Shown: positions 36,901 to 51,586, counted from the stretch's first letter. The stretch: DNA of 64,000 bases from Ailurus styani (GCA_002007465.1 LNAC01000065.1:374669-438668), one strand, 5' to 3'. The notes: a model not told the origin generated them from the letters alone. Made by a program: numbers and translations.

Positions 36901-39900
36901 AGCCTCAACAAATTCAAAAAGATCGAGTCATACCATGCATTCTTTCTGACCACAATGCTATGTTACTAGTAATCAACCACAGGAAAAATATATGGAAAGA
37001 CCACAAAAACATGGAGGTTAAGTAATGTGCTACTAAACAATGAATGGGACAACCAAGAAATAAAAGAGGAAATTAAAAAAAATATAGAGAGAAAAATGAA
37101 AACACAACAGTCCAAAATCTTTGGATGCAGCAAAAGCTGTTCTAAGAGGGAAGTTTATAGCAACACAGGCATACATCCAGAAGCAAGAAAAATCTCAAAT
37201 AAACAACCTAGCCTTATACCTACCAGAGCTAGAAAAAGAACCACAAACAAAACTCAAAACCAGTAGAAGAAAAGAAATAATAAAGATTAAAGCAGAAGTA
37301 AATGAAATAGAAACTAAAAAAAAAAAAAAAAAAACAGATCAATGAAACTAGGAGGTGGTTTTTTTTTAAGATCATCGATACTGAAAATTTATAGCCAGAT
37401 TTGTCAAAAAGAAAAAAAGAAAAAGAGGACTCATATAAAATCAGAAATTAGAGAGGAGTAATAACAACCAACAAAATAGAAACACAAAGGATTGTAAGAA
37501 AATATTACAAAAATTACATGCCAACAAATCGGACAACCTAGAAGAAATGGCTAAATTCCTAGAAATATAAAACCTCCCAACACCAAATCAGGAAGAAATA
37601 GAAAATTTGAACATGCTAATTAACAACAATGAAATTGAATCAGTAATCAAAAAATTACCGACAAACAAAAGTCCAGGACCACACTGCTTCAAAGGTAAAT
37701 TCTACCAAACATTTAAAAAGAGAATTAAAATACTTATTCTTCTCAAACTTCTCCAAAAATAAAAGGAAAAATTCCCAATTCATTCTATGAGGACAGCATT
37801 ACCCCAAAACCAAAACCAGATCAAGATGCCACAAAAAAAGAGACTATAGGCCAATATCCCTGATGAGCATAGACACAAAAATCCTCAACAATGTATTAGC
37901 AAACCAAACCCACCAATACATTACAAAAATTATTCCCCACAATCAGGTAGTATTTATTCCTACGATGCAAGAGTAGTTCAATACGCATGAATCAATCAAC
38001 ATAGATGATACATCACATCAACAAGAGAAAGTGTAACAACTATATGACCATTTCAATAGCTTTTTCAATAGGAAAAGCTTTTGCAAAGTACAACGTCCAT
38101 TCATGATAAAAACCCTCAACAAAGTAGGTTTAGAGGGGACATATCTCTACATAATAAAGCCCATAGCTAACATCATACTCAATGGGGAAAAAACAGAGTT
38201 CTTCCCCTAAGATCAGGATCAAGATAAGGAGGTTCACTCTTGCCACTTTTATTCAATATAGTACTGAAACTTCTACCCACACCAATGAGATGGGGAAAAG
38301 GAATAAAAGGCATCTACACTGGTAAGAAGTAAAACTTTCACTATTTGCAAATGACATGATAATATACCTACAATACCCTATAGAGTCCACACAAAAAAAC
38401 TAGTAGGACCAATAAATGAATTCACTAAAGTCACAGGATACAAAATGAACACACAGAAGTCCATTGTATTTCTATACACTAATAACGAAGCAGCAAAAGA
38501 AATGAGGAAAACAATCCCAATTACAACTGCACCCAAAAAAAATGAGATACCTAGGAATAAACTTAACCAAGGAGAGGAAAGACCTATACTCTGAAAACTG
38601 TAAAACATTGATGAAAGAAATGAAGAGGACATGAAGGAAAAGACATTCCACTCGCATGGAGCGGAAGAAAAAATATTGTTAAAATGACCATACCACCCAA
38701 AGCAATCTGCAAATTTAATACGATCCCTATCAAAACACCAATAGCATTTTTCACAGAACAAGAATAATCCTAAAATTTATATGGAACCCACAAAAGACTC
38801 CAAATAGTCATAGCAATCAAAAAAGAAAAACAAAACTAGAGATATCGCACAGATTTTGAGATATACTGCAGAGCTGTAGTAATCAAAACAGTATGATACT
38901 GGCACAAAAATAGACACATAGATCAGTGGAACAGAATCGAGAGCCCAGAAATAAACCCACAATTACATGGTCAATTAATTGTCAACAAAGGAGGCAGGAT
39001 ATGCAATGAGAAAAAGACAGCCTCTTCAACAAATGGTATTCAGAAAACTGGACAATTACATGCAAAACAATGAAACTGGGCAGTTTTCTCACACCCTACA
39101 CAAAAAGGAAACTCAACATGGATTAAAGACCTAAATGTGAGACCTGAAACTATACACATCACAGAAGAGAACACAGGCAGTAATGTCTCTGATACTGGTC
39201 ATAACAACATCTTTCTAGATATGTCTACTGAGGCAAGGGAAGCAAAAGTTAAAGCGAACTGTTGAGACTATATCAAAATAAAAAGATCCTGCACAGCAAA
39301 GGAAACAGTCAACAAAACTAAAAGACAACATAATGAATAGGAGATGATATCTGCAAATGACGTATCAGATAAAGGGTTAGTATCCAAAATATATAAAGAA
39401 GTCATATAATTCAACACCCAAAAATCAAATAATCCAATTAAAAAATAGGCAGAAGACATGAACAGGATTTTCCCCAAATGATGGCCAACAGACACACGAA
39501 AAGATGCCCAACATCACTCATCAGGGAAATGCAAATCAAAATCACAATGAGATATCACCTCACATCTGTCAGAATGGCTAAAGTCAAAAACGCAGGGAAC
39601 AACTAGTGTTGGAGAAGATGTGGAGAAAAAAGAAAACTTACGCATTGTTGGTAGAAATGTCAGGACATGCCAGAACCAAGGACAGCTGCTCAGGGCTCGG
39701 AATGATTCACCTGCAATAAAAATATATTCATTTGAATAAATTGCTCTGATAAGTTAAATAAATAAATAAAACATTTAAGAGCAACCCCAAAGTTTACAAT
39801 AGAGTGGGGTTTGTAAAAAAAAAAAAAAACGCAAACTGGTGCAGCCACTGTGGAAAAAAGTATGGAAGTTCCTCAAAAAATTGAAAGTAGAATTACCATA

Positions 39901-40400
39901 TGACCCAGTAATTGCATTACTGGGTATTTACCAAAAGAATACAAAAACATTAATTCAAAAGGATATATACAACCCTATGTTTTTTTGCAGCATTAAATAG
40001 CCTAATTACGGAAGCAGCCCAAGTGTCCACCGATAGATCAATGGATAAAGATGTGGTGTGTGTGTGTGTGTAATATTATTCGGTCATAACAAAGAATGAA
40101 ATCTTGCCATCTGCAACAACATGAATGGAACTAGAAAGTATAATGCTAAGCAAAGTCAGTCCAAGAATGACAAATACTATATGATTTCATTCATATGTGG
40201 AATTTAATAAACAAAACAAACGAAGGGAAAAAAATCAAGAAATAAACTCTTAGCTATAGAGAACAAACTGGAGGAGAGATGGGTGGAGGGCTGAAGTAGT
40301 TGGAGGGGATTAAAGGGTACAGTTAACACGATGAACACTGCATAATGTATAGAATTGTTGAATTACAACATTGTATACTTGAAACTAACATAATACTATG
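33983..40400 (+). mobile_element. Long degenerate LINE-1, 5' end shortened
   Basis: It aligns in order with the first long L1: the 5' UTR (from 'gtcccccacctttaaagag', equivalent to about 21730 there), an ORF1 region with 'attcaaagtgctgaaaggaa', endonuclease fragment near 36870 (RIDHILGH-type) and RT. The RT catalytic motif near 38338 reads F-A-N-D instead of F-A-D-D. Frequent stops and frameshifts make it dead. The 5' UTR includes a short repeat 'gcctactaaaccac' three times in 34681-34740. A foreign 170-bp piece splits it at about 39660-39830. Its 3' end stops near 40400 with no poly(A) tail, where the MDM2 retrocopy begins. Confidence 0.88.
39661..39829 (+). mobile_element. Short polyadenylated insert inside the L1
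   Basis: The L1 text 'gttggtagaaatg' is interrupted by about 170 unrelated bases and resumes at 'gcaaactggtgcagccactg'. The insert begins 'caggacatgccagaaccaag', contains several aataaa motifs and ends in an A15 run. It looks like the 3' end of a retrocopied RNA, source unknown. The target duplication, if any, is only about 5 bases (aaatg/aaacg). Confidence 0.7.
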
Positions 40401-40408
40401 TTTAAAAC

Positions 40409-42824
<2,416 letters not shown>

Positions 42825-42895
42825 TTTAAAACTTTTCTTAAAAATAAATATATCCTGACCAGGAAAAAATAAACTAACTATATCCAAGTATTTGT

Positions 42896-43690
42896 AAGGG
42901 GCCACAAGTTCCCGACACAGGGCTCTTATACCCTTGTACTTTCCCAAGTGATAAGAACACTGAGAGCACGTTTTGTTCTAATATTTTGCCTTGGACCCCG
43001 TTCCTCAGCGAGGTCTCCCAAATCCCTCAGAATTTCCTGCATGATAGGAGAATCTTTTGTTCTACTGAGGTGAGTTGGTGGGCTCCTGGAAGGGAACTAG
43101 TCACCAGAAAGACCAAGCCATGATTAGAAGCTTAGAAATTTCAGTTCCACTCCCCATCCTCTGGGAAGGGGAGAGGCTGGAGATTGAGTTAATGGTCACT
43201 CAAGCCTATGTGATCCTCCATAAAAATCCCTATAATACTGGACTCAAAGAGCATCTGGATTGGTGAACGCACCTGCATGCCAGGAGGATGGCACAGTCTA
43301 GTTGCACAGGGATGGAGCACCTGTGCTCTGGACCCTTCCAGACCTCATCCTATGTATCTCTTCATCTGGCTGTTCATTTGTACCCTTTATTGCATTCTTT
43401 GTAATAAACCTTTACATACAAGAGTTTCCCAGAGTCTGTGAGCCATTCCAGCAAATGATCAAGCCCAAGGAGGGGGCTTTAGGGACCTTGATTTATAACC
43501 AATCAGTCAGAAGCACAGGTGACAAGATGGGCTTGTGACTGGCATCTGAAGTTGGGCAGTCTTGTGGGACTGAGCACTCACCACTTCAAGTAGATGGTGT
43601 CTGAATTGAAGTGAATTACTGGACTCCCAACTGGTGTCAGAGACAATTGCTTGCTGTGTGGAAAACCCACACATATGGTATGAGAAGTCT
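42896..43690 (+). mobile_element. Probable solo LTR of an old endogenous retrovirus
   Basis: The order is 'cttcatctggctgttcattt', 'gtaataaacctttacataca' (poly(A) signal at about 43401), 'gacaagatgggcttgtgact', 'gcagtcttgtgggactgagc' and 'ggaaaacccacacatatggt'. This matches a common ancient retroviral LTR type of placental mammals. The 5' boundary is approximate. No gag, pol or env remnants adjoin it. I cannot assign the family. Confidence 0.55.
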
Positions 43691-43749
43691 CATGAGTGAG
43701 TGAGTAAAGGCGAAATAAAGGAGGGGTGTTTCTCTTTACATGAAGCTAA

Positions 43750-44091
43750 TTTTTTTTTTTTTAAAGTAGGCTCCACGCCGAGCATGGAGCCCAATGCGGG
43801 GTTTACCTTCATGACCTGAGATCAAAACCTGAGTTGAGATCAAGAGTCCGATGCTTGGGACACCTGGGTGGCTCAGTTGGTGAAGCGACTGCCTTCGGCT
43901 CAGGTCATGATGCTGGAGTCCCAGGATCGAGTCTCGCATCGAGGTGCCTGCTCAGTGGAAAGTCTGCTTCTGCCTCTGACCCTCCCCCCTCTCATGTTCT
44001 CTCTTTCTCTCTCTCAAATAAATAAACAAAATCTTAAAAAAAAAAAAAAAAAGTCAGATGCTTAACCAACTAAGCCTCCCGGCTGCCCCTA
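43750..44091 (-). mobile_element. Can-SINE (minus) split by a second SINE
   Basis: The outer element has a poly(T) start (43750-43762), 'gcatggagcccaatgcgggg' and 'cttcatgacctgagatcaaa' up to 43856. It resumes after the inner SINE with 'aaccaactaagcctcccggc' to about 44091. Part of its body is missing (the gagagag tract). Confidence 0.9.
43845..44065 (+). mobile_element. Can-SINE nested in the minus-strand SINE
   Basis: The inner body is 43857-44053, from 'gggacacctgggtggctcag' to an A-rich tail. The 12-bp target duplication (agtccgatgctt at 43845-43856, agtcagatgctt at 44054-44065, one mismatch) is made of outer-SINE sequence, proving the order of insertion. Confidence 0.95.
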
Positions 44092-44094
44092 AAA

Positions 44095-44289
44095 ATCCTT
44101 TAAGAGACTTCTAATCTCATAAAACAAACTGAGGGTTACTGGGGGGTGGGAGGGTAGGGATAGGGTGGATGGGTGATGGACATTGGGGAGGGTTTGTGCT
44201 TTGGTGAATGCTGTGAAAGATGTAAGCCTGATGATTCACAGACCTGTACCCCTTGGGCAAATAATAAAAATAAAATTAAAAAAAAAAAG
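44095..44289 (+). mobile_element. L1 3' end fragment
   Basis: 'aatctcataaaacaaactga', 'ggtgatggacattggggagg' and 'gattcacagacctgtacccc' are the carnivore L1 3' UTR, ending in an A-rich tail at 44289. It is 5'-truncated to about 195 bp. Confidence 0.85.
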
Positions 44290-47100
44290 TGTCACTTTCA
44301 ATTTTGACCTATGAAATGTTGTGGATTCTGAGCCAAGAAAAGCAAATGAAATTAAGCCCTGACTTTTCTTTTAAACAAACAAAAATCTTACATATGAGCT
44401 TTATTTTCTCTAAATGATTAGGAATTCCAGACATAGGTACTTTGTACTGAATGCTTTTCCTTCCAAATAAAAATGTATTGTATAATAAAACTGGGAAATT
44501 TAACATTTCACAGTCCAGTAATTTCCTTATAAATTGGAATGAGAAAAAATCTGTTGCTGAATTAAGTTTTTGTTGAAACCCAATTTCTTATAAGTGACTA
44601 TGTGTTTTATCTCTTAGTATTTGTGTACTTATTACAGAAAGCAAAGATAGAAACATATCATGACATAAATTATGCTAAGATTAGGTTTTACGGCAAAAGC
44701 AAAATAGCTAAAACTTTTTATGACTGTAATTTTCTGAATTTCCTACACTTATTTTCATATAAAAATGACAATAAAAATACTCTAGTTACTCTTAATTAAA
44801 TTAATATTGGAAAATATATAAGTGGAATATCAATGTGGTATTACAATTAATATTACAATTATTATGTCAAAATCTAAATTACTAGGGTTTTAAAAAATAA
44901 ATTGCTTCCAATGAAACCAGACATTATAAAGTTATATGGAAGCATTTCCATTTATATTTGTTTAGCTAATTTCCAATAAAAGCATTTTACGGATATTTGT
45001 TCCTATTAATTGTAAGGTGTTTTCTTATTGTTTTGTATTTTCTGATCTAAATGGTTTTGGGGGACTTTGGATTTATACACTATTGGGTGTTGCAGAGACA
45101 TATACCGCCTATCATATATGGGCGCACTCTTCCACACCCCAAGCCCTAGACAGTGAAATGGGGCTGTGGAACTTGTCCAGGCGGAAGGGCTAGGGATCAA
45201 AGTGGTACATACCCCTTCTGGGACAAAGCACTGTGGAGCTAGCCCGTGACACCGCAGCTCGTTTTTTTTCTGTTCAGGTGACTAAGGAAGCCAAGTGTTC
45301 CAGATGGTGAAACTTCAAGATGAGGCACCTTCTGTCAGCCTGGACCCCTGAATAGCCTTATGGAGCAGAACTCCAACTGACCCCTGGCAGATAAGAATTA
45401 TGATTGGGAAATAAACTTCTGCTGTGTTAAATTACATAGCATTATTCTGGCTAATTAACTGAGATAACGAGTATCTATATTCATCTACATGGAAGGCAAA
45501 ACACAAAACTATTATCATAGGAGTTAAAGAATATCTTTAGTAAATTCAAATGTATATGCAAAAGCTGGCTTCACACTTTAGGCCACAGAGATAGTGACAG
45601 GATAATTTTAGACAAAAACCTCCCTATCTGGTATTTGTCCATATTCTCTACTAATTTCATGGAATGTCGGCTTCAGATACTGAGAATGTTATGGTTTTAT
45701 ACTCCCTCCCATCCCTCCAAGAAAAAATAAGAGAATGGTAGTTTTCCCCTCCAATCACCAGATGATGTCAACATGGAAAATCACCTGAAACTGTAAAAAG
45801 GAAAACATGCTTGCCCTTATTTGGGCTTCCCCAACCACCCAGTATTCCTTGAAAACTCTGCCTAATTCTGTCTTTTTCTAGGTCATGCTCAAACTCAGGA
45901 AAATTCCCTGGAGTCTGATCTTTCCCCTACGTTTTACCATTTCTTCCCCGTCTCCTATACGCACTCCCCTTTTTTTTTGTCTTCAGTATTAGTGTTTCAG
46001 GGTTTGGAGCTATGCCCTTGATTCTTCCATAACACACTGCCTCCTTCGAGGAGCTCCTGCCTGCTTTTGGCTTCACCGACTTGCAGAGGTCATTGCCAGG
46101 GGGATTCCTCCCCAGCAGTGTGGGCGTATCTGAGGCCCCTTCACGGGGCATCGTCACTGTAACAATCTCAAGCAGCCCGTCATCTTCCCCCAACCAATCT
46201 GCTTCTCTCCCTCGGTTCCCTCACTTGACATCATCATCAGTCCAGATACCTGGGTTGTTGTCCTTGGAAATTCCCACTTATCCAAAATTTCTTTCTTCCC
46301 CTCATTCCTTCTTTCTTTCTAGTACACGGACCTACTCTTCTCACACACGGCCACTCTCCCCGACGCTATGCACCAGCCCGGTCTCTTCCCACTCCTTTCC
46401 AATTCAACCCTGCTTCAAGCGAGCCTTCTAAATGCAGATCCCACCAGCACCTTCCAATGCCTCCCAGGGCCCACCCTCCCCTGACCGTGGTCTCTAGGTC
46501 CTTTGCCATCCCACCTCTGATGTTCTATTAAGCCACTTTTCTCTCCACTCCTGGTACCCCGAATTCCAGCCATACCAAATTTCTTATTTGTCCCTGGATT
46601 CTGCATACACCCACACCTCTGGGTCCTTGCTCTCGCTGTGCCCTCTACCTGAAATGCCTCTCTCATTTTTTGTTTGGCTGAGCACTGGCCAGGATTTGGG
46701 TTTCAGCTTGGACACCATCTCCTCAAGGATGCCTTCCCTGCCCTCCCAGCTGACCTGGGTCCCTCCTCTCTGCTTCTCCACTCCCTTGCTTCCCTCTGAC
46801 ATGGACCCATCACATCGCCCTGTAGGGCCTGTCTCCTAGCCTATCTCCCCTGCTCCCTCCCTCCTGGATGAGCTCCTATGGGCCCACAGAGGTGGATTCC
46901 CCCACAAACCTGAGGATGGTTTCCTCAGTGCCCCTCACTCACCCAGTCCCTTCCCAAGGCCCTGACAACGGCCCCAGCAATGTGTTCCCATGGTCACGTG
47001 ATTTGTCGAAAATGAGATATTTAAACACAGTCGGTTAATAACGCCATCTTTCTCCAGCTAACTTCCCCTCTGTGTCATTTCCCTTCCTGTAGTTGGCATT
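44290..47100. other. AT-rich then mixed spacer, L2-like stretch
   Basis: 44290-45010 is AT-rich unique sequence. About 45240-45470 resembles a worn old repeat ending 'gggaaataaacttctgctgt'. About 46370-46850 reads like antisense L2 ('ttgctctcgctgtgccctct', 'aggatgccttccctgccctc'). No gene is recognised. Confidence 0.45.
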
Positions 47101-47173
47101 GGAACAGCTGTGGGATCGTTTAGTGGGGATTTTACAAAAGGGCTCTGCAGTCACTTCCAGGGAATACTCTTAC

Positions 47174-47260
47174 CGCCCACTGTGCCGACTCCTCCAGCAT
47201 CATGTACAAAAAGGCGCAAGTCCAGAGATTGTAGGACGGCATGAACATGTTCCACAGCAC
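47174..47260 (-). CDS. Candidate coding exon, gene unknown
   Basis: On the minus strand an 87-bp segment is bounded by an excellent acceptor (gatttctcttccacccccag at 47280-47261) and donor (gtaagag from 47173). In frame 0 it is open for all 29 codons and reads VLWNMFMPSYNLWTCAFLYM then MLEESAQWA, a protein-like hydrophobic stretch. A second frame is also open. It holds four CpGs in a CpG-poor neighbourhood. I cannot place it in a known protein and see no companion exon in this window, so it may be an orphan exon or chance. Confidence 0.3.
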
Positions 47261-48510
47261 CTGGGGGTGGAAGAGAAATCAAGTTCAAAAGGCATGGAGT
47301 CAGAGCTCCATCTGACAACCACAGGAAGGTTACAGTTATAAGCACAGGCTTCGGAGCCTATCCACACTGTCTTAGAGAGTGCCCTCCTAGATAAAAAGGT
47401 CTCTCTTCTCAGCAATGCATCTAATAATGTCGTATACACAACGATACATTTGGCACACATTTTAAAATTTTTTACGGAAAGATAAATTTTATCTTAATTC
47501 TTGTGCTGTAAGGCACAAACCTACAGCAATACTACAGAGAACATGTCTATGTAGGAAATAGCACATTTTAAATGTCCCTGTGTATCACAGCGTGCCTAAT
47601 ACAATTTCTCCTCCAAAAAATCTGCAAGTCTCAGATAAAATTGCATACAAATTATCACTGATGTAATGTAAACTTGAATTTAAATAAAATCTTGAAAGAA
47701 AAAAAAAATCACCACTGATGCAGGAAAAAGACTTGAAGAAACCTGCCTGGAAAAACTCCAACACGGTCAATATATATTGTCTAAAAGTTAGATGATTTCA
47801 AAATTATGCAGTTAAATACAAAGTACTAGTATTTAGAAATGTATCTGGATTTGTGTGTTCCTTAATTATAGATCAAGTTTGTGTATTTTTTTCAGAATTA
47901 ATGATCATTCCAAAACTCCAATACAACAGAAAGGAAATGTCCTAATGGAAGCCAAAAATATCAACTAAAAGACTAGGAGAGGTGTCAACATATCCAAACC
48001 TCTCACACCACACTAGACCAAAATGCTGCGGTCCAGATGAAGACAAGGAAGGAATCATGGTATCCAAAAAGTGTAGATCATGAAATAACAGAAGAGATAT
48101 AAAAGATGAGGAGGATCAGAACACTACCAAACAAGACACAAACAAGCAGAAGGAAATATGATCCAAATACTGAAAATAGAAGGTTTTTTCCAAATTTACA
48201 ACAATCCTCTCATTTACATGACATAAGGATTCATGAGGATGGAAGATGTTTTCCAAAACTACCAGTAATATACAGTAATGTCTGATAAACACAAGAGGAG
48301 AGACTGAATCACCCTTCTGCCCTCACAGTAAATCACATTACAAAACTATCCCTATATGAATTGACAATTAAAGAAGATACCATGAAAATAGGTTAATAAA
48401 ATTACAGAGATGTGTCTAGCTATTAATTCAAACACACTATTTGCTAGCTTTGTCGGCTTTTAAAAATCTGAAATTTGATGTCATTTCTTTCTCCCTCTAA
48501 ATAAATATCT
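47261..48510. other. Spacer, no gene seen
   Basis: A short MIR-like start ('aagcacaggcttcggagcct') lies near 47340. The rest is AT-rich unique-looking sequence. Confidence 0.4.
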
Positions 48511-48700
48511 AGGGGCACCTGGGTGGCTCAGTTGTTAAGCGTCTGCCTTTGGCTCAGGTCATGGTCCCAGGATCCTGGGATCGAGCCTCTCATCAGGCTT
48601 CCTGCTCAGCAGGGAGCCTGCTTCTCCGTCTCCCTCTCCCCCTGCTTGTGTTCCCTCTCTCAGTCTCTCTCTCTCTGTCAAATAAATAAATTCATTAAAT
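48511..48700 (+). mobile_element. Can-SINE
   Basis: It starts 'aggggcacctgggtggctca', has 'gatcctgggatcgagcctct' and ends ctctgtcaaataaataaa. The target duplication is not clear. It lies tail-to-tail with the minus-strand SINE that follows. Confidence 0.9.
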
Positions 48701-48717
48701 ACTTTTAACCTATTTTT

Positions 48718-48899
48718 AAAAAAAAATATTTACTTATTTATTTTAGAGAGAGAGAGAGCCCAAGCAGGAGGGGAAAAGGAAGAGAGAATCTCAGGCAGAC
48801 TCCCCATTGAGTGCTGAGCCCAACACAGGGCTCAATCTCATGACCTTGAGCCAAGACCAAGAGTCGGATGCTTAACCAACTACGCCACTTAGGCAATCC
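48718..48899 (-). mobile_element. Can-SINE, antisense
   Basis: It begins with an A/T-rich tail and 'tttagagagagagagagccc'. It continues 'aacacagggctcaatctcat' and ends 'aaccaactacgccacttagg'. It is an inverted partner of the upstream SINE, with under 30 bases between them. Confidence 0.88.
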
Positions 48900-51361
48900 A
48901 ACTGTTTACCTACTTCTGCGATCATCATCTTGTATTATTTTCAGGAAAGGGCACACAAAACTGGGTCCACTCCTGGGTGCATGGGGCTTCTGTTTCCAGC
49001 TTTCTCTACTCCCTTACCCTGTGCCCTACTCAGGAGACAAGCAGCTTGCGAGCCAACTGTACTATTACTGCCCTGCCCGAGTCTCCCAAGGTCACTGTCC
49101 AGTTCTTTCTCGCCCCAAGGGCCATGATACATGGGGGCGGGGGAAGTGCCAGCTCAGAGGGCACACATGGCTGCACACCACAGAAGAGCTAATGTCCTGG
49201 GGACTCTGGTTTTGATGTCCACACCCCAGCAAAGAACCCACCTGTGTCCCTGAGTCACTAGAGTTAAGCCAGCACCCTAGAAATGAACAGCCTGACAGAA
49301 TCACTGGACACTCTGGGTAGTCTATAGGCTCATCTGCTCGTGCATGAAACAGAGCCCCTCACTACTGGCTGAAGCAGTAGAATTCTCTTCCCCCTCCCTT
49401 TTGGAAAGGGATGCTTTGTGCGGATGGGCAGGCCTGTGTCTGGCCAGGTCTTCACTGGCGCTCTTCCCACAGGCTGCCTGAGTCCACGACAAAGCTATTA
49501 ATCCTCCTGCTTTGGGGCTTTAGGAGACTGTGAAAAGCATTTTCTCCTGGGCGTGCTTAACCGGACACAGGGCCTTGCTATCATGGCTTGCCTCAAACAG
49601 TACCCTCCAAAGGGAAGCTGCCAACTTGGTCATTTCTTAGAAGGTCCACATTCTGCTGAGGTCTCCCACCTACGCAAGCGCTGAGCAGAAGCAGCGCCCA
49701 GAACCAGGCCCCCACCGCGTGGCCCAGCCCCACGGGCCAGCACAGAAGAGGACCTTCACACCGAAGACACACGGACAGAAGGAGCTAGGGCCTCGGCACC
49801 GACCGCGCCTCGTCTTTCCTGCTCCTGCTAAAAACAACCAGAGGGAATTCTGGTAAGAATAACTACAGGGCACAAGCACCCCCTAAGTGCCTGATTTTTA
49901 TAGCTAATCTTCTGAACCACCTGGGAGGTATACTTTTATGAGTTCCATTTTGCAGATGTGGAAATTGAAATCCAGACGGACTAAGTGATCTGCCCAAGGA
50001 CAAGCAGCTGGTGATGGTATTAAAGCAGACAATTAGACCCTGTGTTTAACACTGTTTTCTTAACTGTAAAATAACCGATCACAGCAATCCCATAACCACA
50101 CACCTACTTGGTGCCAGACCCTGGGTGAGGTGATGGCAAGTCACAGATGAGAAAGACATTTCTTCTCCCAGTGCCTGTAAGGAGCCCATGGGATGGTGGG
50201 TGGGGCGGAGATAAATATTTGAGGAGGGGATTTATAACACAGTGAAAATTCGAATACAATATGCGCTAATGGAAGGAAGCCTGGACAAGTAAGGAAATGT
50301 TTGCTAATGCAGGTCTAAGAGAGCTATTTTGCTTCCCATAGTAATTTTCTACAGAAGTCCTTCCATGTCACATTTACAACAGAGCTGGTTTTATAGGAGG
50401 ATGGGAAAACACAGAGGTGCAGAACCAGTATCAAATCTTCATTTCCTTGTGTCTTACAGTTCTTGATAGCAACTCCCATTTCTTAGAGTACACCCATTCA
50501 ATGACCAGCATTTCCCAGGCTAAAAAACATTCTGAGGCTCAGAGAGCTCAGGGGACCAGAGCCAGGTCACACAGCACAACGCAATCTGAACGAACGCACA
50601 TCTAAAAAACAGCCAGGCCCGCCTGCGCTCCAGCACCCGACACTGCCTTTTCCGGGACATGGCCGGTACACCACCAAGGGGTCACCGCAAGACCTGGGAC
50701 AGGACGGACTCCAGGCTGAGCCAGAGATTCTGAGCCCTGCTCCTCTTCCACAGCTGCTTTACCTCACCGGGCCCAAGATTCATTGCCACCGGCGTTTGGG
50801 GCCTGAGCTCAGCTCCCGGGGGACCACGCTGGAGGAGGATGGTGACTCAGGAACTCCACTCTAAATTCCCATTAAGCACTCTAGATTTAATAGCTGCTAT
50901 TAATACAAATTATGCTTCATTAAGCGTGAAGCTAAGGAGAACTCTGCTCAAAGGCTCCAGTTCAATGCTGGGCTGAAGGACAAACAGAACAGCTATTTTT
51001 AATCCCGCCAATGTCAGTGGAGAGAGAGCAGCCTGACATTGCTTGTGCCCATCCCTACTGCTGCAACCTGAGTTTTTCACATTTTTGCATGAGTATCTCG
51101 TTTTCAGCTTAAGGTGTACAACAGAGGTAAGCCTTTCTAATTCTTGAGGGAGATACGCAGAACACTTTTCCCTTCAGGAAACAGTTTTCTAGGAAGCCCG
51201 AGGAGCCGGGAGGGAGGAGCGCCCAGTAGGTGCTCAGCCAGGCCCTGCCCCACACCCCCGAGCAAGGCCTCTCCTGCTGCCCTTGCCGTCTCCCTGCTGG
51301 GTGCGCAGGCTGCGACAACTCAAGAGTAGGCAAAAATCATACCTGCAGTGTCCTTCTAGAT
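48900..51361. other. Mostly unique spacer
   Basis: It contains a sense MIR at about 49895-50030 ('ttttgcagatgtggaaattg') and an old repeat at about 50095-50230. There are mild CpG enrichments near 49670-49815 and 50640-50830, and an ATTA-rich stretch at 50860-50935. No gene is recognised. Confidence 0.45.
49895..50030 (+). repeat. MIR SINE fragment
   Basis: 'ttccattttgcagatgtgga' followed by 'ctaagtgatctgcccaagga' and 'caagcagctggtgatggtat' is a sense MIR. Confidence 0.7.
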
Positions 51362-51586
51362 CAGGGGTCGACAAACATTTTCCGTAAAAGGCCAGAGACG
51401 AACTACATTAGATTTCATGGGCCCTGGGATCTCCGTTCCACCTGCCCAGCGCTGCCGGTGCGGCACCAAAGCAGCCACAGACCACGCATACAGTGATGCC
51501 CGTGACTGGGCTCCAATAAAACCTTATTTACAAACAAACGGGGGCAGGCCATATCTGGCTCCCAAGCCGTAGGGTCTCCTGCCTCT
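51362..51586 (+). mobile_element. hAT-Charlie (MER1-type) fossil
   Basis: It begins with the terminal-inverted-repeat-like 'caggggtcgacaaacatttt', then has 'ccaataaaaccttatttaca' and 'gcaggccatatctggctccc'. The 3' terminal repeat is eroded. It is a shorter relative of the element at 8212. Confidence 0.7.

Noticed and set aside
47093..47341. 82-codon plus-strand frame after a good acceptor (ttccctt-cctgtag)
   Set aside because: No matching donor, and it is antisense to the better-bounded minus-strand exon candidate.
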